This document shows, in pieces, positions 33,258-42,111 of a stretch of 64,000 nt of DNA. A program made the translations under genes and the position numbers. Source of the DNA: Pseudosporangium ferrugineum. GTDB taxonomy: Bacteria > Actinomycetota > Actinomycetes > Mycobacteriales > Micromonosporaceae. Positions within the stretch are counted from its first letter, which is position 1. Each line of letters begins with the position of its first letter. Below the pieces are notes generated by a model that saw nothing but the letters and a program-made list of their open reading frames with translations, did no database searches and was not told the DNA's origin. The stretch is from the NCBI RefSeq assembly GCF_003002065.1, contig NZ_PVZG01000006.1, forward strand, positions 366,310-430,309, written 5' to 3'.

Positions 33258-34325
33258 GTGGCAGAGCTGTACGCGCCCGCTGCCCAGGACACCAGCGTCA
33301 AGGCGCGCGTGCAGCGCTTCGGGGGACATCTCGCCGGCATGGTGATGCCGAACATCGCCGCATTCATCGCCTGGGGACTGATCACCGCGCTGTTCTTCGA
33401 GAACGGCTGGCTGCCGAACGAGAAGTTCGCCGCGCTGATCGACCCGATGTCGCACGTGCTGCTGCCCGTCCTCATCGGATACACCGGCGGCCGGATGGTG
33501 CACGGCCAGCGCGGCGCGGTCGTCGGCGCGGTCGCCACGATGGGCCTGGTGGTCGGCTCCGACTCGCCGATGTTCTTCGGCGCCATGATCGTCGGGCCGC
33601 TCGCCGCGTACGTCCTCAAGCTCGTCGACGGCCTCATCGCCGAGCGCGTCCGCCCCGGCTTCGAGATGCTGGTCGACAACTTCTCCGCGGGCATCGTGGC
33701 CGGCCTCGCCGCGCTGGCCGGCGTGCTCGCGATCGGGCCGGTCATGCGGGTGTTCACCACCGCGGCCGGCGACGGCGTGCGGTTCCTCGTCGAGCACCAC
33801 CTGCTGCCCGGCGCGGCGCTGCTCATCGAGCCGGCCAAGGTGCTGTTCCTCAACAACGCCATCAACCACGGCGTGCTGGGCCCGCTGGGGATCGCGGAGT
33901 CGTCGGACAGCGGCAGGTCGATCCTGTTCATGCTGGAGACCAACCCGGGGCCGGGCTTCGGGATCCTGCTCGCGTACCTGCTCTTCGGCCCCCGGGCGTT
34001 GCGGCCCAGCGTGCCCGCGGCCATGGCGATCCAGTTCCTCGGCGGCATCCACGAGATCTATTTCCCGTACGTGCTGATGAAGCCGAGCATGGTGTTCGCG
34101 GCGATCTCCGGCGGGGCCGCCGGCATCCTGACGTTCATGGTGACCGGCGCCGGCCTGGTCGCCACGCCGTCGCCCGGCAGCATCTTCGCCTACCTCGCCG
34201 AGACCCCGCGCGGCGGCTACTTCGGCGTGCTGGCGGGCGTGGTGGTCGCCGCCGGGGTGTCCTTCGTGGTCGGTTCCCTGCTGCTCGGCTTCGGCCGGTT
34301 GGCCCGCGACGAGGAGGGCATGTGA
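33258..34325 (+). CDS. PTS mannitol-type EIIC permease
   Basis: A 355-residue membrane domain of the mannitol phosphotransferase system. The family core is intact: NNAINHGVLGPLG and the substrate-site motif GGIHEIYFPYVLMKP. It carries the sugar alcohol through the membrane while EIIB phosphorylates it. In E. coli the EIIC, EIIB and EIIA parts are one protein; here they are separate genes. The GTG start has AGGAG seven bases upstream. It is the first gene of an operon that encodes all the phosphotransfer proteins. Mannitol is likely but not proven. Confidence 0.92.
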   Translation: MAELYAPAAQDTSVKARVQRFGGHLAGMVMPNIAAFIAWGLITALFFENGWLPNEKFAALIDPMSHVLLPVLIGYTGGRMVHGQRGAVVGAVATMGLVVGSDSPMFFGAMIVGPLAAYVLKLVDGLIAERVRPGFEMLVDNFSAGIVAGLAALAGVLAIGPVMRVFTTAAGDGVRFLVEHHLLPGAALLIEPAKVLFLNNAINHGVLGPLGIAESSDSGRSILFMLETNPGPGFGILLAYLLFGPRALRPSVPAAMAIQFLGGIHEIYFPYVLMKPSMVFAAISGGAAGILTFMVTGAGLVATPSPGSIFAYLAETPRGGYFGVLAGVVVAAGVSFVVGSLLLGFGRLARDEEGM

Positions 34326-34326
34326 C

Positions 34327-34647
34327 GTGAGCAGCATCGAGGGTGAGCGCATCCGCAAGCTCGTGGTGGCCTGCGACGCCGGCATGGGCAGCAGCGTCAT
34401 GCTCGCGGGTCAGTTGCGGCGGGAGCTGCGCAAGCTGCCGGTGACCGTCGAGCATCACCCCGTCGCCGCGATCCCGCCGGACGCCGACGTCGTGCTCTGC
34501 CAGGCCGGGCTCGCCGAGCGCGCGCGGGCCGGCGCGCCGGGCTCCGTCGTGGTGGGCTTCCGGATGTTCCTCGGCGACCCGGCCGTGGCGCGCGTCGTCG
34601 CCGCCGTCAAGCAGGGGGGCGTGGTCGTCGGCACCACGGGGAACTGA
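34327..34647 (+). CDS. PTS mannitol-type EIIB
   Basis: A 106-residue soluble EIIB domain. The phosphocysteine lies in LVVACDAGMGSSVMLA at residue 16, the lactose/mannitol-type loop. It passes phosphate from EIIA to the sugar bound by EIIC. GAGGAGGG lies seven bases before the GTG start, overlapping the end of the EIIC gene. The gene for the next operon member begins two bases after its stop. Confidence 0.92.
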   Translation: MSSIEGERIRKLVVACDAGMGSSVMLAGQLRRELRKLPVTVEHHPVAAIPPDADVVLCQAGLAERARAGAPGSVVVGFRMFLGDPAVARVVAAVKQGGVVVGTTGN

Positions 34648-34649
34648 CC

Positions 34650-35414
34650 GTGCTCGGCGCCATGCCGACGGAACACGTCGTCACGATGCTCACCGCGTCG
34701 CCGCCGCAGCGCGCGGTCGGCGTGCTGCTCGCCATGCCCCGCGACCGGATCGACGCGCTGCTCGCCGCGATGGACGGGCGGCTGATCGCCAAGATGCTGA
34801 TCGCGGCCGAGCCCGAGCGCCGGGCCGCGCTGCTCCACCACCTCGACGACGCCCGGCTCGCCGCCGAACTCGCCCTGCTCCCGCTGGTCGAGGCGGCCGC
34901 CGTGCTGGCCGCCCTGCCCGCGGAACGGGCCCGGCCGCAGCTCGAACGGGTCACCTCGGAGAACCTGGCGATGCTGCTCGACGCCATGCCCGGCCCGCAG
35001 CGGCGGCGGCTCGTCGACGTGCTGGAGCCGATGCGCCTCGCCGACCTGCGCCGGGTGGCGTACGAGAAGAGCGTCATCGAATCGCTCCGCCGCACCGCCG
35101 CGGGCCTGCACTGGGTGCCCGACGACCACGGCAGCAACCTGCTCGCCGGGGTGCTGCACCGGCTCTTCGGCGTCTCGCTGTGCTATGTGGACAGCGGCCC
35201 GCTGCGGTCCACGGCCGTCGTCGCCGCCCAGCGGGTCTTCGCCGGCCAGCAGGTGCACGGCCTGCTGATCGTCACGAACGCCGTGCCGAGCGTCCGGGCC
35301 GTCGAGCTGGTGACCGATCCCCGTTACGGCGGCGCGCCCGCGCTGGTGGTCAGCTGGGACGCCGACGACAACGACGGCGTGCTGGCCCGCGCGCTGGTGA
35401 GGCTCGCCGGATGA
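34650..35414 (+). CDS. MgtE-N-like helical protein inserted in the PTS operon
   Basis: A 254-residue soluble protein. Residues 1-140 are helical repeats of the MgtE intracellular N-domain kind (LAMPRDRIDALLAAMDGRLI, LIAAEPERRAALLHHL, LAALPAERARPQL). Residues 150-254 form a second domain with alternating strands (VVAAQRVFAGQQVHGLLIVT, then NAVPSVRAVEL) that faintly recalls a nuclease-like or sensor fold; I cannot assign it. There is no membrane part, so it is not a magnesium channel. It sits between EIIB and EIIA, two bases after one and overlapping the other by four, so it is probably part of the system. Confidence 0.65.
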   Translation: MLGAMPTEHVVTMLTASPPQRAVGVLLAMPRDRIDALLAAMDGRLIAKMLIAAEPERRAALLHHLDDARLAAELALLPLVEAAAVLAALPAERARPQLERVTSENLAMLLDAMPGPQRRRLVDVLEPMRLADLRRVAYEKSVIESLRRTAAGLHWVPDDHGSNLLAGVLHRLFGVSLCYVDSGPLRSTAVVAAQRVFAGQQVHGLLIVTNAVPSVRAVELVTDPRYGGAPALVVSWDADDNDGVLARALVRLAG

Positions 35415-35860
35415 TGCCGCGCTGCCGTCCCGTCCTCGAACCCCGCGGCGTCCGGGTACGGGAACACGCCGCCGACCGGGTCGCCGCCGTCCACCGCTGC
35501 GCCGACGTGCTCGAGGAACTCGGCGCCGTCCACCCCGCCTACCGCGAGGCCATGCTGGACCGCGAGTGGGCGATGTCGACGTACGTGGGGGAGGGCGTGG
35601 CGATCCCGCACGGGCTGGACCGGTCCCGCGCGCTGGTCCGCCGCGACTCCCTGGCCGTGCTGCGGTTCCCGGACGGCGTCGAGTGGGACGGCGCCACCGT
35701 GACCGTCTGCGTGGCCATCGCCGCCCGCGGGGACGGGCACGTGGCGCTGCTCTCCGCGCTGGCGCGGATCCTGCTCGACCCGCTGCGCGCGAAGGGCCTG
35801 CGCGAGGCGACCGATCCGGCGGAGATCGTCGGGATGCTCAACGCGGAGGACGAGCCATGA
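35411..35860 (+). CDS. PTS mannitol/fructose-type EIIA
   Basis: A 149-residue EIIA protein. The phosphohistidine is His67 in EGVAIPHG, preceded by the family segment REAMLDREWAMSTYVG. It takes phosphate from HPr and gives it to EIIB. The ATG overlaps the upstream stop (ATGATG offers two starts three bases apart), and the end overlaps the HPr ATG as ATGA. Confidence 0.92.
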   Translation: MMPRCRPVLEPRGVRVREHAADRVAAVHRCADVLEELGAVHPAYREAMLDREWAMSTYVGEGVAIPHGLDRSRALVRRDSLAVLRFPDGVEWDGATVTVCVAIAARGDGHVALLSALARILLDPLRAKGLREATDPAEIVGMLNAEDEP

Positions 35861-36129
35861 TCCGTACGGTTCTGCTCGCCGGGCGGGCCGGGCTGCACCT
35901 GCGGGCGGCGTCCCGGATCGCCGTGGCCGCCGCGCTGCTCCCGGCGGCGGTCACCGTGCGCACCCTCGACCGGCCCGCGGTGCCGGCGGACAGCGTGCTC
36001 GCCCTGCTCAGCCTCGGCGCGCTCTGCGGCACCGAGCTGATCCTGGAGGCGCACGGCGCCGGGGCGGCCGAGGCGCTCGACAGCCTGGCGGACCTGTTCG
36101 CCACCGACCTGGACGTCGCCGGTGCCTGA
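35857..36129 (+). CDS. HPr-like phosphocarrier protein
   Basis: A 90-residue HPr-like protein. The active histidine is His14 in GRAGLHLRAASRIAV, matching GLHxRxAS of the family with a leucine in place of the usual alanine. The regulatory serine site of Firmicutes HPr is not obvious; the region reads DSVLALLSLGALCGTELIL. It carries phosphate from Enzyme I to EIIA. It overlaps both neighbours (ATGA before, eight bases with Enzyme I after). It may be dedicated to this operon. Confidence 0.88.
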   Translation: MIRTVLLAGRAGLHLRAASRIAVAAALLPAAVTVRTLDRPAVPADSVLALLSLGALCGTELILEAHGAGAAEALDSLADLFATDLDVAGA

Positions 36130-37741
36130 GCTGCTCCGCGGGCTCGGCGCCAGCGCCGGGACCGCCACCGGGCCGGCGTACCGGCTGGCCGACCCGCCGC
36201 GCCTGCCCGCGCCCCGGCCGGTCACCGACCCGGACGCCGAGGTGGACCGGGCGTACGCGGCCATCGACGCGGTGTGCCGCGACATCGGCCTGCGGGCCGC
36301 GGCGGCCGGGGACGCCACTGCCGCCGAGATCCTGCGGGTGCAGGCCACCCTGGCCGGCGACCGGACGCTGCGGGACGGCGTCGCGATGGCCGTACGCGCC
36401 GGCCACGAGGCGCCGCACGCGGTGGCGGCCGTCCTCGCCGAGCACCGGTCCGCGCTGCTCGCCGCCGGGGGCCTGCTGGCCGCCCGCGCCGCCGACCTCG
36501 ACGACCTGCGCGACCGGATGGTGGCGCACTGCCTGGGCCTGCCGATGCCGGCCCTGCCCGAGCCCGGCTGCCCCTTCGTGCTGATCGCGGTCGACCTCGC
36601 GCCGGCGGACGCGGCCCTGCTCGACCCGGCGCGGGTGCTCGCCGTGGTGACCTCCGCGGGCAGCTTCGTCAGCCACACCGCGATCCTGGCCCGCACCCGC
36701 GGCCTGCCCACGGTCGTCGCGTGCGGGGGCGCCCTCGACATCGCCGACGGCACGGTCGTCACCGTGGACGGGACCGCCGGCCGGGTCACGTTCGGGTTCA
36801 CCGCGGCGGCGCCCGTCGCGGTGCCCGCGCCCGACGAGCCCGCCGACCTGCGCGGGCGTACGGCCGACGGGCACCCGGTCGCGCTGCTCGCCAACATCGG
36901 CCGCGCCGCCGAGCTGAGCGGGGTCGCGGTCGAGGGAGTCGGGCTGTTCCGCACCGAACTGCTCTTCCAGCACCACATCGATCCGCCCACCGACGCCGAG
37001 CAGGCCGCCGCGTACGCCGAGGTGTTCGCCGCGATGCCCGACCGGCAGGTGGTCGTGCGCACCCTCGACGCCGGTTCGGACAAGCCGCTGCCGTTCCTGC
37101 GGGAGCACGACGAGCCCAACCCGGCGCTCGGCATCAGGGGGCTGCGGATGGCCCGGCGGCGCGCCGACATCCTGCGTACGCAGATCGCCGCGATCGCCGC
37201 CGCCGCGCGCGAGTCGACCGCCCGGGTCTGCGTGATGGCGCCGATGGTCACCACGGTCTCGGAGGCGGCCCAGTTCGCCGCGCTCTGCCGGGACGCCGGC
37301 CTGCCGACCGTCGGCGTGATGATCGAGGTGCCGGCCGCCGCCGTCCGCTCGGCCGAGATCCTCCAGGTGGTCGACTTCCTGAGCGTCGGTACGAACGACC
37401 TGAGCCAGTACACGTTCGCCGCCGACCGCCGCAGCGGCGAGCTGGCCGACCTGCTCGACCCGTGGCAGCCGGCGCTGCTGTCGCTGATCGCCCTGTGCGC
37501 GGCCGCGGGCGTGGCGGTCGGCCGTCCGGTCGGGGTGTGCGGGGAGGCGGCGGCGGACCCGGCCTTCGCGGTGGTGCTCGCCGGGCTGGGCGTGACCAGC
37601 CTGTCCATGTCGCCGCCGGCGGTGGGTGCGGTCCGGGCCGCGCTGGCCGCGTACACGCTGGACGAGTGCCGTGCCGCCGCGCAGAAGGCGCTGGCGGCGA
37701 GCGACCCGGCAGCCGCCCGCGCGGCCGTCACCCGTTGCTGA
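36122..37741 (+). CDS. ptsI: PTS Enzyme I (PEP-protein phosphotransferase)
   Basis: A 539-residue Enzyme I that starts the relay by taking phosphate from phosphoenolpyruvate. The N-terminal HPr-binding region is followed by the phosphohistidine near residue 185 in SFVSHTAILARTRGLPTVV. The C-terminal PEP-binding barrel includes GVGLFRTELLF, GIRGLRMA, FLSVGTNDLSQYTFAADR and the active cysteine in GVCGEAAADP near 473. It is a little shorter than typical. The GTG start overlaps HPr by eight bases. Confidence 0.93.
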   Translation: MPELLRGLGASAGTATGPAYRLADPPRLPAPRPVTDPDAEVDRAYAAIDAVCRDIGLRAAAAGDATAAEILRVQATLAGDRTLRDGVAMAVRAGHEAPHAVAAVLAEHRSALLAAGGLLAARAADLDDLRDRMVAHCLGLPMPALPEPGCPFVLIAVDLAPADAALLDPARVLAVVTSAGSFVSHTAILARTRGLPTVVACGGALDIADGTVVTVDGTAGRVTFGFTAAAPVAVPAPDEPADLRGRTADGHPVALLANIGRAAELSGVAVEGVGLFRTELLFQHHIDPPTDAEQAAAYAEVFAAMPDRQVVVRTLDAGSDKPLPFLREHDEPNPALGIRGLRMARRRADILRTQIAAIAAAARESTARVCVMAPMVTTVSEAAQFAALCRDAGLPTVGVMIEVPAAAVRSAEILQVVDFLSVGTNDLSQYTFAADRRSGELADLLDPWQPALLSLIALCAAAGVAVGRPVGVCGEAAADPAFAVVLAGLGVTSLSMSPPAVGAVRAALAAYTLDECRAAAQKALAASDPAAARAAVTRC

Positions 37742-37787
37742 GCGGCGGCGGGAATTCACCGGGCCACAACTGGGTAAAGCAGCGCGG

Positions 37788-39065
37788 GTGGGTGGTTATG
37801 GCTGGCAGATAGCGCTCGTCGCGGTCCTCGTTCTGCTCAACGCGGTCTTCGCCGGAAGTGAGATGGCCCTCGTGTCGCTGCGCGAGAGTCAACTGCAACG
37901 GCTGGAGCGCGAGTCGCGTACGGGCGGCACGCTGGCCCGCCTGGCCCGCGACCCGAACCGCTTCCTCGCCACCATCCAGATCGGCATCACGCTCGCCGGG
38001 TTCCTCGCCTCGGCCGCGGCGGCGGTGTCCCTGGCCCAGCCGCTGATCGGCCCGCTCGGCTTCCTCGGCGGCGCCGCCGAGCCGGCCGCGATCGTCCTGG
38101 TCACCGTCGTGCTGACGTTCTTCACGCTGGTGATCGGCGAGCTCGCGCCGAAGCGCATCGCCATGCAGCGCGCCGAGGGCTGGGCGCTGGCCGTGGCCCG
38201 GCCGCTGGACGTCCTCGCCACGCTCACCCGGCCCGCTGTCTGGCTGCTCGGCAAGGCCAGCGACGCCGTCGTCCGGATCACCGGCGGCGACCCGTCCGCC
38301 GCCCGCGAGGAGGTGACCAGCGAGGAGATCCGCGACATGGTCTCCGCGCAGGAGAACTTCTCCGCCGAGCAGCGCACGATCATCAGCGGGGCGTTCGAGA
38401 TCGCGGACCGTACGCTGCGCGAGATCGTGATCCCGCGGCGCGACGTGGTCACCCTGCCGGCCGTCCTGCGCGCCGACGAGGCCCTGCGGCAGCTGGTCGC
38501 GGCGGGCCACTCGCGGGCGCCGGTCACCGGCCCGCTCGGCCTGGACGACGTGCTCGGCGTGGTGCACCTGCGCGACCTGGTCGACGCGACGGGGCCGGTG
38601 ATCGGGTACGTCTTCGAGCCGCTCTTCCTCCCCGAGACGCTGAAGGTCTCCGACGCGATGCACCAGATGCGCGTCCAGCGCCAGCAGTTCGGGCTGGTGG
38701 TGGACGAGCACGGCACCGCCGTCGGCATCGTCACGATGGAGGACCTGGTCGAGGAGGTGGTCGGCGAGATCTACGACGAGACCGACCGGGACCTGCGCTC
38801 GGTGGTGCACGAGGACGACGGCGCGATGCTGCTGCCGGGCACGTTCCCGATCCACGACCTGCCGGACATCGGCGTCGACGTGGAGCGGCCCGAGAGCGAC
38901 TACACCACCGTGGCCGGGTTGCTGCTGTCCCGGCTCGGCCACATCCCCACCCGGACCGGCGAGATCGTCGACCTGGACGGGCACACCGCCGAGGTCACCG
39001 AGATCACCGGACGGGCCATCACCGGCGTGCGGCTGCGGGCCGTACCCGCCCGGGCCGAGGAGTAG
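37788..39065 (+). CDS. CNNM/CBS domain transporter (HCC family, CorC/HlyC type)
   Basis: A 425-residue protein. The N-terminal CNNM (DUF21) membrane domain has about four helices (GSEMALVSLRESQLQRLE, QIGITLAGFLASAA, VIGELAPKRIAMQ). Two CBS domains (about 205-330, ending GIVTMEDLVEEVVGEIYDE) and a C-terminal CorC_HlyC domain follow (345-420). Related proteins help move Mg2+ or Co2+ out of the cell. The GTG at 37788, giving VGGYGWQIALV, is chosen because the helix starts there. Older databases call this group hemolysins; no toxin role is implied. Confidence 0.9.
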   Translation: MGGYGWQIALVAVLVLLNAVFAGSEMALVSLRESQLQRLERESRTGGTLARLARDPNRFLATIQIGITLAGFLASAAAAVSLAQPLIGPLGFLGGAAEPAAIVLVTVVLTFFTLVIGELAPKRIAMQRAEGWALAVARPLDVLATLTRPAVWLLGKASDAVVRITGGDPSAAREEVTSEEIRDMVSAQENFSAEQRTIISGAFEIADRTLREIVIPRRDVVTLPAVLRADEALRQLVAAGHSRAPVTGPLGLDDVLGVVHLRDLVDATGPVIGYVFEPLFLPETLKVSDAMHQMRVQRQQFGLVVDEHGTAVGIVTMEDLVEEVVGEIYDETDRDLRSVVHEDDGAMLLPGTFPIHDLPDIGVDVERPESDYTTVAGLLLSRLGHIPTRTGEIVDLDGHTAEVTEITGRAITGVRLRAVPARAEE

Positions 39066-39138
39066 AACTCACCGTCCGCGCGGGGTCCCTTTTCGGTAGC
39101 GTCGACCGGTGTCCCCGACGCTTGACGGAAGGACCAGG

Positions 39139-40464
39139 ATGGCCCGCCCTCGGATCGTGATCGTCGGCGCCGGTTTCGCCGGCTTCGAGACCGCCCGGAC
39201 GCTCAGCCGGCTCTCCCGCGGAGCGGCCGACATCGTCGTCATCAACCCCACCGACTACTTCCTCTACCTGCCCCTGCTGCCGGAGGTCGCGGCGGGGATC
39301 CTGGAACCGCGGCGGGTGTCCGTGTCGCTGGCCGGGGCGCTGCCCGGGGTCCAGGTGATCCTCGGCGAGGTGGACGGCTTCGACTTCTCCGCGCGTACGG
39401 TCTCGTACGCCGACCCGGACGGCGGCAAGGGCAGCATCGGCTACCACCGCCTGGTGATCGCCGCGGGCAGCGTCAACAAGCTGCTGCCGGTGCCCGGCGT
39501 CACCGAGTACGCGCACGGCTTCCGGGGCATTCCCGAGGCGCTCTTCCTGCGCGACCACATCACCCGGCAGATCGAGATGGCCGACACCGCGACGGACCCG
39601 GCCGAGCGCGAGGCCCGCTGCACCTTCGTCGTGGTCGGCGCCGGCTACACGGGCACGGAGGTCGCCGCGCAGGGTGTCCTTTTCACCGAGGCGCTCACCC
39701 GGCACCGCCACGGCCTGCGCGGGCGGCCCCGGTGGCTGCTCGTCGACACCGCCGACCGGGTGCTGCCCTCGCTGGACGTCCGCCTCGCGCACGCCGCCGA
39801 CGAGGTGCTGCGCCGGCGTGGCGTCGAGGTGCTGCTCGAGAGCTCGGTCAAGCAGGCGACCCCGGACGGCGTGCACCTCAGCGACGGTGACTTCGTGCCC
39901 ACCCGCTCGCTGATCTGGTGTGTCGGCGTGCGCCCCGACCCGCTGGTGGCCGGCCTCGGGCTGGCGACCGACCACGGCCGGCTGGTGGTCGACGAGTTCC
40001 TCAACGTGCCCGCGATGCCCGACGTGTACGCCTGCGGGGACGCCGCCGCCGTGCCCGACCTCACCCGCCCCGGCGAGGTCACCGGCATGACCGCCCAGCA
40101 CGCCACCCGGCAGGGAAGGACCGTCGCGCACAACATCGCCGCCTCGTACGGTCACGGCCGGCGGCGCGCGTACAAGCACCACGACCTCGGCTTCGTGGTC
40201 GACCTCGGTGGCCTCGACTCGGCGGCGAACCCGCTGGGCGTCCCGTTGCGCGGGGTGCCGGCCAAGGTGGTGACGCGCGGTTACCACCTGCTGTCGATGC
40301 CGGGGAACCGGGTGCGGGTGGCGGCGGACTGGGCGCTCGACGCGCTGCTGCCGCGCCAGGGTGTCCAGCTCGGACTGGTCGCCGCGACGGCCGTGCCGCT
40401 GGACAGCGCGCTCCCGCAAGGCCTTCCGGACACCGGCGCGACGAAACGGACGACCGGCGACTGA
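39139..40464 (+). CDS. Type II NADH dehydrogenase-like FAD oxidoreductase
   Basis: A 441-residue flavoprotein with two dinucleotide-binding folds: IVIVGAGFAGFETARTLSRL at the N-terminus for FAD and FVVVGAGYTGTEVAAQG for NADH. The second FAD motif is YACGDAAAVPD. This is the NDH-2 pattern, which passes electrons from NADH to quinone at the membrane surface without pumping protons. The ATG at 39139 follows GGAAGG; a GTG at 39109 is less likely. A hydrophobic C-terminal helix is not strong, so another acceptor is possible. Confidence 0.88.
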   Translation: MARPRIVIVGAGFAGFETARTLSRLSRGAADIVVINPTDYFLYLPLLPEVAAGILEPRRVSVSLAGALPGVQVILGEVDGFDFSARTVSYADPDGGKGSIGYHRLVIAAGSVNKLLPVPGVTEYAHGFRGIPEALFLRDHITRQIEMADTATDPAEREARCTFVVVGAGYTGTEVAAQGVLFTEALTRHRHGLRGRPRWLLVDTADRVLPSLDVRLAHAADEVLRRRGVEVLLESSVKQATPDGVHLSDGDFVPTRSLIWCVGVRPDPLVAGLGLATDHGRLVVDEFLNVPAMPDVYACGDAAAVPDLTRPGEVTGMTAQHATRQGRTVAHNIAASYGHGRRRAYKHHDLGFVVDLGGLDSAANPLGVPLRGVPAKVVTRGYHLLSMPGNRVRVAADWALDALLPRQGVQLGLVAATAVPLDSALPQGLPDTGATKRTTGD

Positions 40465-40568
40465 GACCGCGATCACGGTGCGAGCCGCGTCTCATTCGCA
40501 GCTCAGGGGCCTGATCGCGGACGGCTCGTCAGTAGCATCGCGCAGGTCCCACCGTGAAAGGACCGCCG

Positions 40569-42074
40569 ATGTCCGCTGCCCCGCAAGCGCCCGAGACCGA
40601 CCGCGAGGTGCCGGGGCCGCATCCCCGCCGCTGGGCCGCGCTCGGCGTGATCGCGATCTCCCAGCTGATGGTCGTGCTCGACGCCACCATCGTCAACATC
40701 GCGCTGCCCAGCGCCCGCGTCGACCTCGGCATCACCGAGGCCGACCAGCAGTGGGTGGTGACGGCGTACACGCTGGCCTTCGGCGGCCTGCTGCTGCTCG
40801 GCGGCCGGATCGCCGATTACTGGGGGCGTAAGCGCACCTTCATGGTCGGCGCGATCGGGTTCGCCGCGGCGTCCGCCGTCGGCGGCCTGGCCACCACCGG
40901 GCCGCTGCTGTTCGGCGCCCGCGCCCTGCAGGGTGTCTTCGGGGCCCTGCTCGCCCCCGCGTCGCTCGCGCTGCTCACGGTGCTGTTCGTCGAGGCCCGG
41001 GAGCGCGCCAAGGCCTTCGCCGTGTACGGCGCCATCGCCGGCGGCGGTTCGGCGGTCGGCCTGCTGCTCGGCGGCGTGCTCACCGAGTACGCGAGCTGGC
41101 GCTGGTGCCTGCTGGTGAACATCCCGATCGCCCTGCTCGCCCTCGCGCTGGCGATCCCGCTGGTGCCGGAGAGCAAGGCGCACGGCGACACCTCGTACGA
41201 CGTACCCGGCGCGGTGGTCGTCACGCTGGGCCTGGCCTCGCTGGTGTACGGCTTCACCGAGGCCGCCAAGCCGGACAAGGGCTGGGACGCGGGCACGACC
41301 TGGGCCTTCATCGGCGCCGGCCTGGCGCTGCTGGTCGTCTTCGTGGTGATCGAGCTGCGCAGCCGCAACCCGTTGCTGCCGCTGCGCATCGTGCTCGACC
41401 GCAACCGCGGCGGGGCGTACCTGACGTCCATGCTGGTCGGTGCGGGCCTCTTCGGCGCGTTCCTGTTCCTGACCCTCTACCTGCAGAACGTGCTCGGCTA
41501 CACGCCGCTGCGCGCGGGCTTCGCCTCGCTGCCGGTGACGGTCGGCGTGCTCATCTCGGCGACGGTCGCCTCGAACCTGCTGCCCCGTACGGGCCCGAAG
41601 CTGCTCATGATGGTCGGCCCGGTCCTGGCGGCGGCGGGCATGCTGTCGCTGCGCTTCATCGACCTGGACACCTCGTTCTGGGCCCACCTCATGCCCGCGC
41701 AGGTGCTGCTCGGCCTCGGTCTGGGCTTCACCTTCGTGCCGCTGTCGAGCCTGGCCCTGGTCGGCGTCCCCGAGCACGACGCGGGCGCGGCGAGCGCCGC
41801 GCTGAACGCGACCCAGCAGATCGGCGGCTCGCTCGGCACCGCGCTGCTCAACACGATCGCCACCAGCGCCATCGCGGCGTACCTGGTGGCGCACCCGCCG
41901 GCGGGCCCGGAGGAAGGCCGGCAGGCGGCGCTGTCGGCGCAGGTCGACGGGTATGCCGACGCCTTCACGTGGGCGGCGGCGCTGATCCTGGTCGCCGGCC
42001 TCATCACGGCGGTCTTCATCCGGGTCGGCAGGGAGGACCTGCCGACGGGCGAGACCGTCGCGCACGTCGGTTGA
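40569..42074 (+). CDS. DHA2-family MFS drug exporter (14 helices)
   Basis: A 501-residue exporter of the EmrB/QacA group. The first helix carries the DHA2 motif (MVVLDATIVNIALPSARVDL), and the loop between helices 2 and 3 reads GGRIADYWGRKRTF. Motif C appears in GAIAGGGSAVGLLLGGVLTE. Fourteen helices are predicted. It expels toxic or antibiotic compounds using protons. The ATG at 40569 has AAAGGA six bases upstream. There is no adjacent regulator gene. Confidence 0.93.
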   Translation: MSAAPQAPETDREVPGPHPRRWAALGVIAISQLMVVLDATIVNIALPSARVDLGITEADQQWVVTAYTLAFGGLLLLGGRIADYWGRKRTFMVGAIGFAAASAVGGLATTGPLLFGARALQGVFGALLAPASLALLTVLFVEARERAKAFAVYGAIAGGGSAVGLLLGGVLTEYASWRWCLLVNIPIALLALALAIPLVPESKAHGDTSYDVPGAVVVTLGLASLVYGFTEAAKPDKGWDAGTTWAFIGAGLALLVVFVVIELRSRNPLLPLRIVLDRNRGGAYLTSMLVGAGLFGAFLFLTLYLQNVLGYTPLRAGFASLPVTVGVLISATVASNLLPRTGPKLLMMVGPVLAAAGMLSLRFIDLDTSFWAHLMPAQVLLGLGLGFTFVPLSSLALVGVPEHDAGAASAALNATQQIGGSLGTALLNTIATSAIAAYLVAHPPAGPEEGRQAALSAQVDGYADAFTWAAALILVAGLITAVFIRVGREDLPTGETVAHVG

Positions 42075-42098
42075 CCGAGCGGTAAATCACACCACAAG

Positions 42099-42105
42099 TA
42101 ATAAT
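42099..42105 (+). promoter_or_regulatory. -10 box of a possibly leaderless gene
   Basis: TAATAAT stands out in an AT-rich patch and ends seven bases before the ATG at 42112. Transcription would then begin at or beside the start codon. No good -35 is visible. Confidence 0.45.
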
Positions 42106-42111
42106 TCGGGC

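Noticed and set aside
37788..39065. Hemolysin toxin
   Set aside because: The name is historical for CNNM/CBS proteins; the sequence is a transporter with CBS and CorC_HlyC domains.
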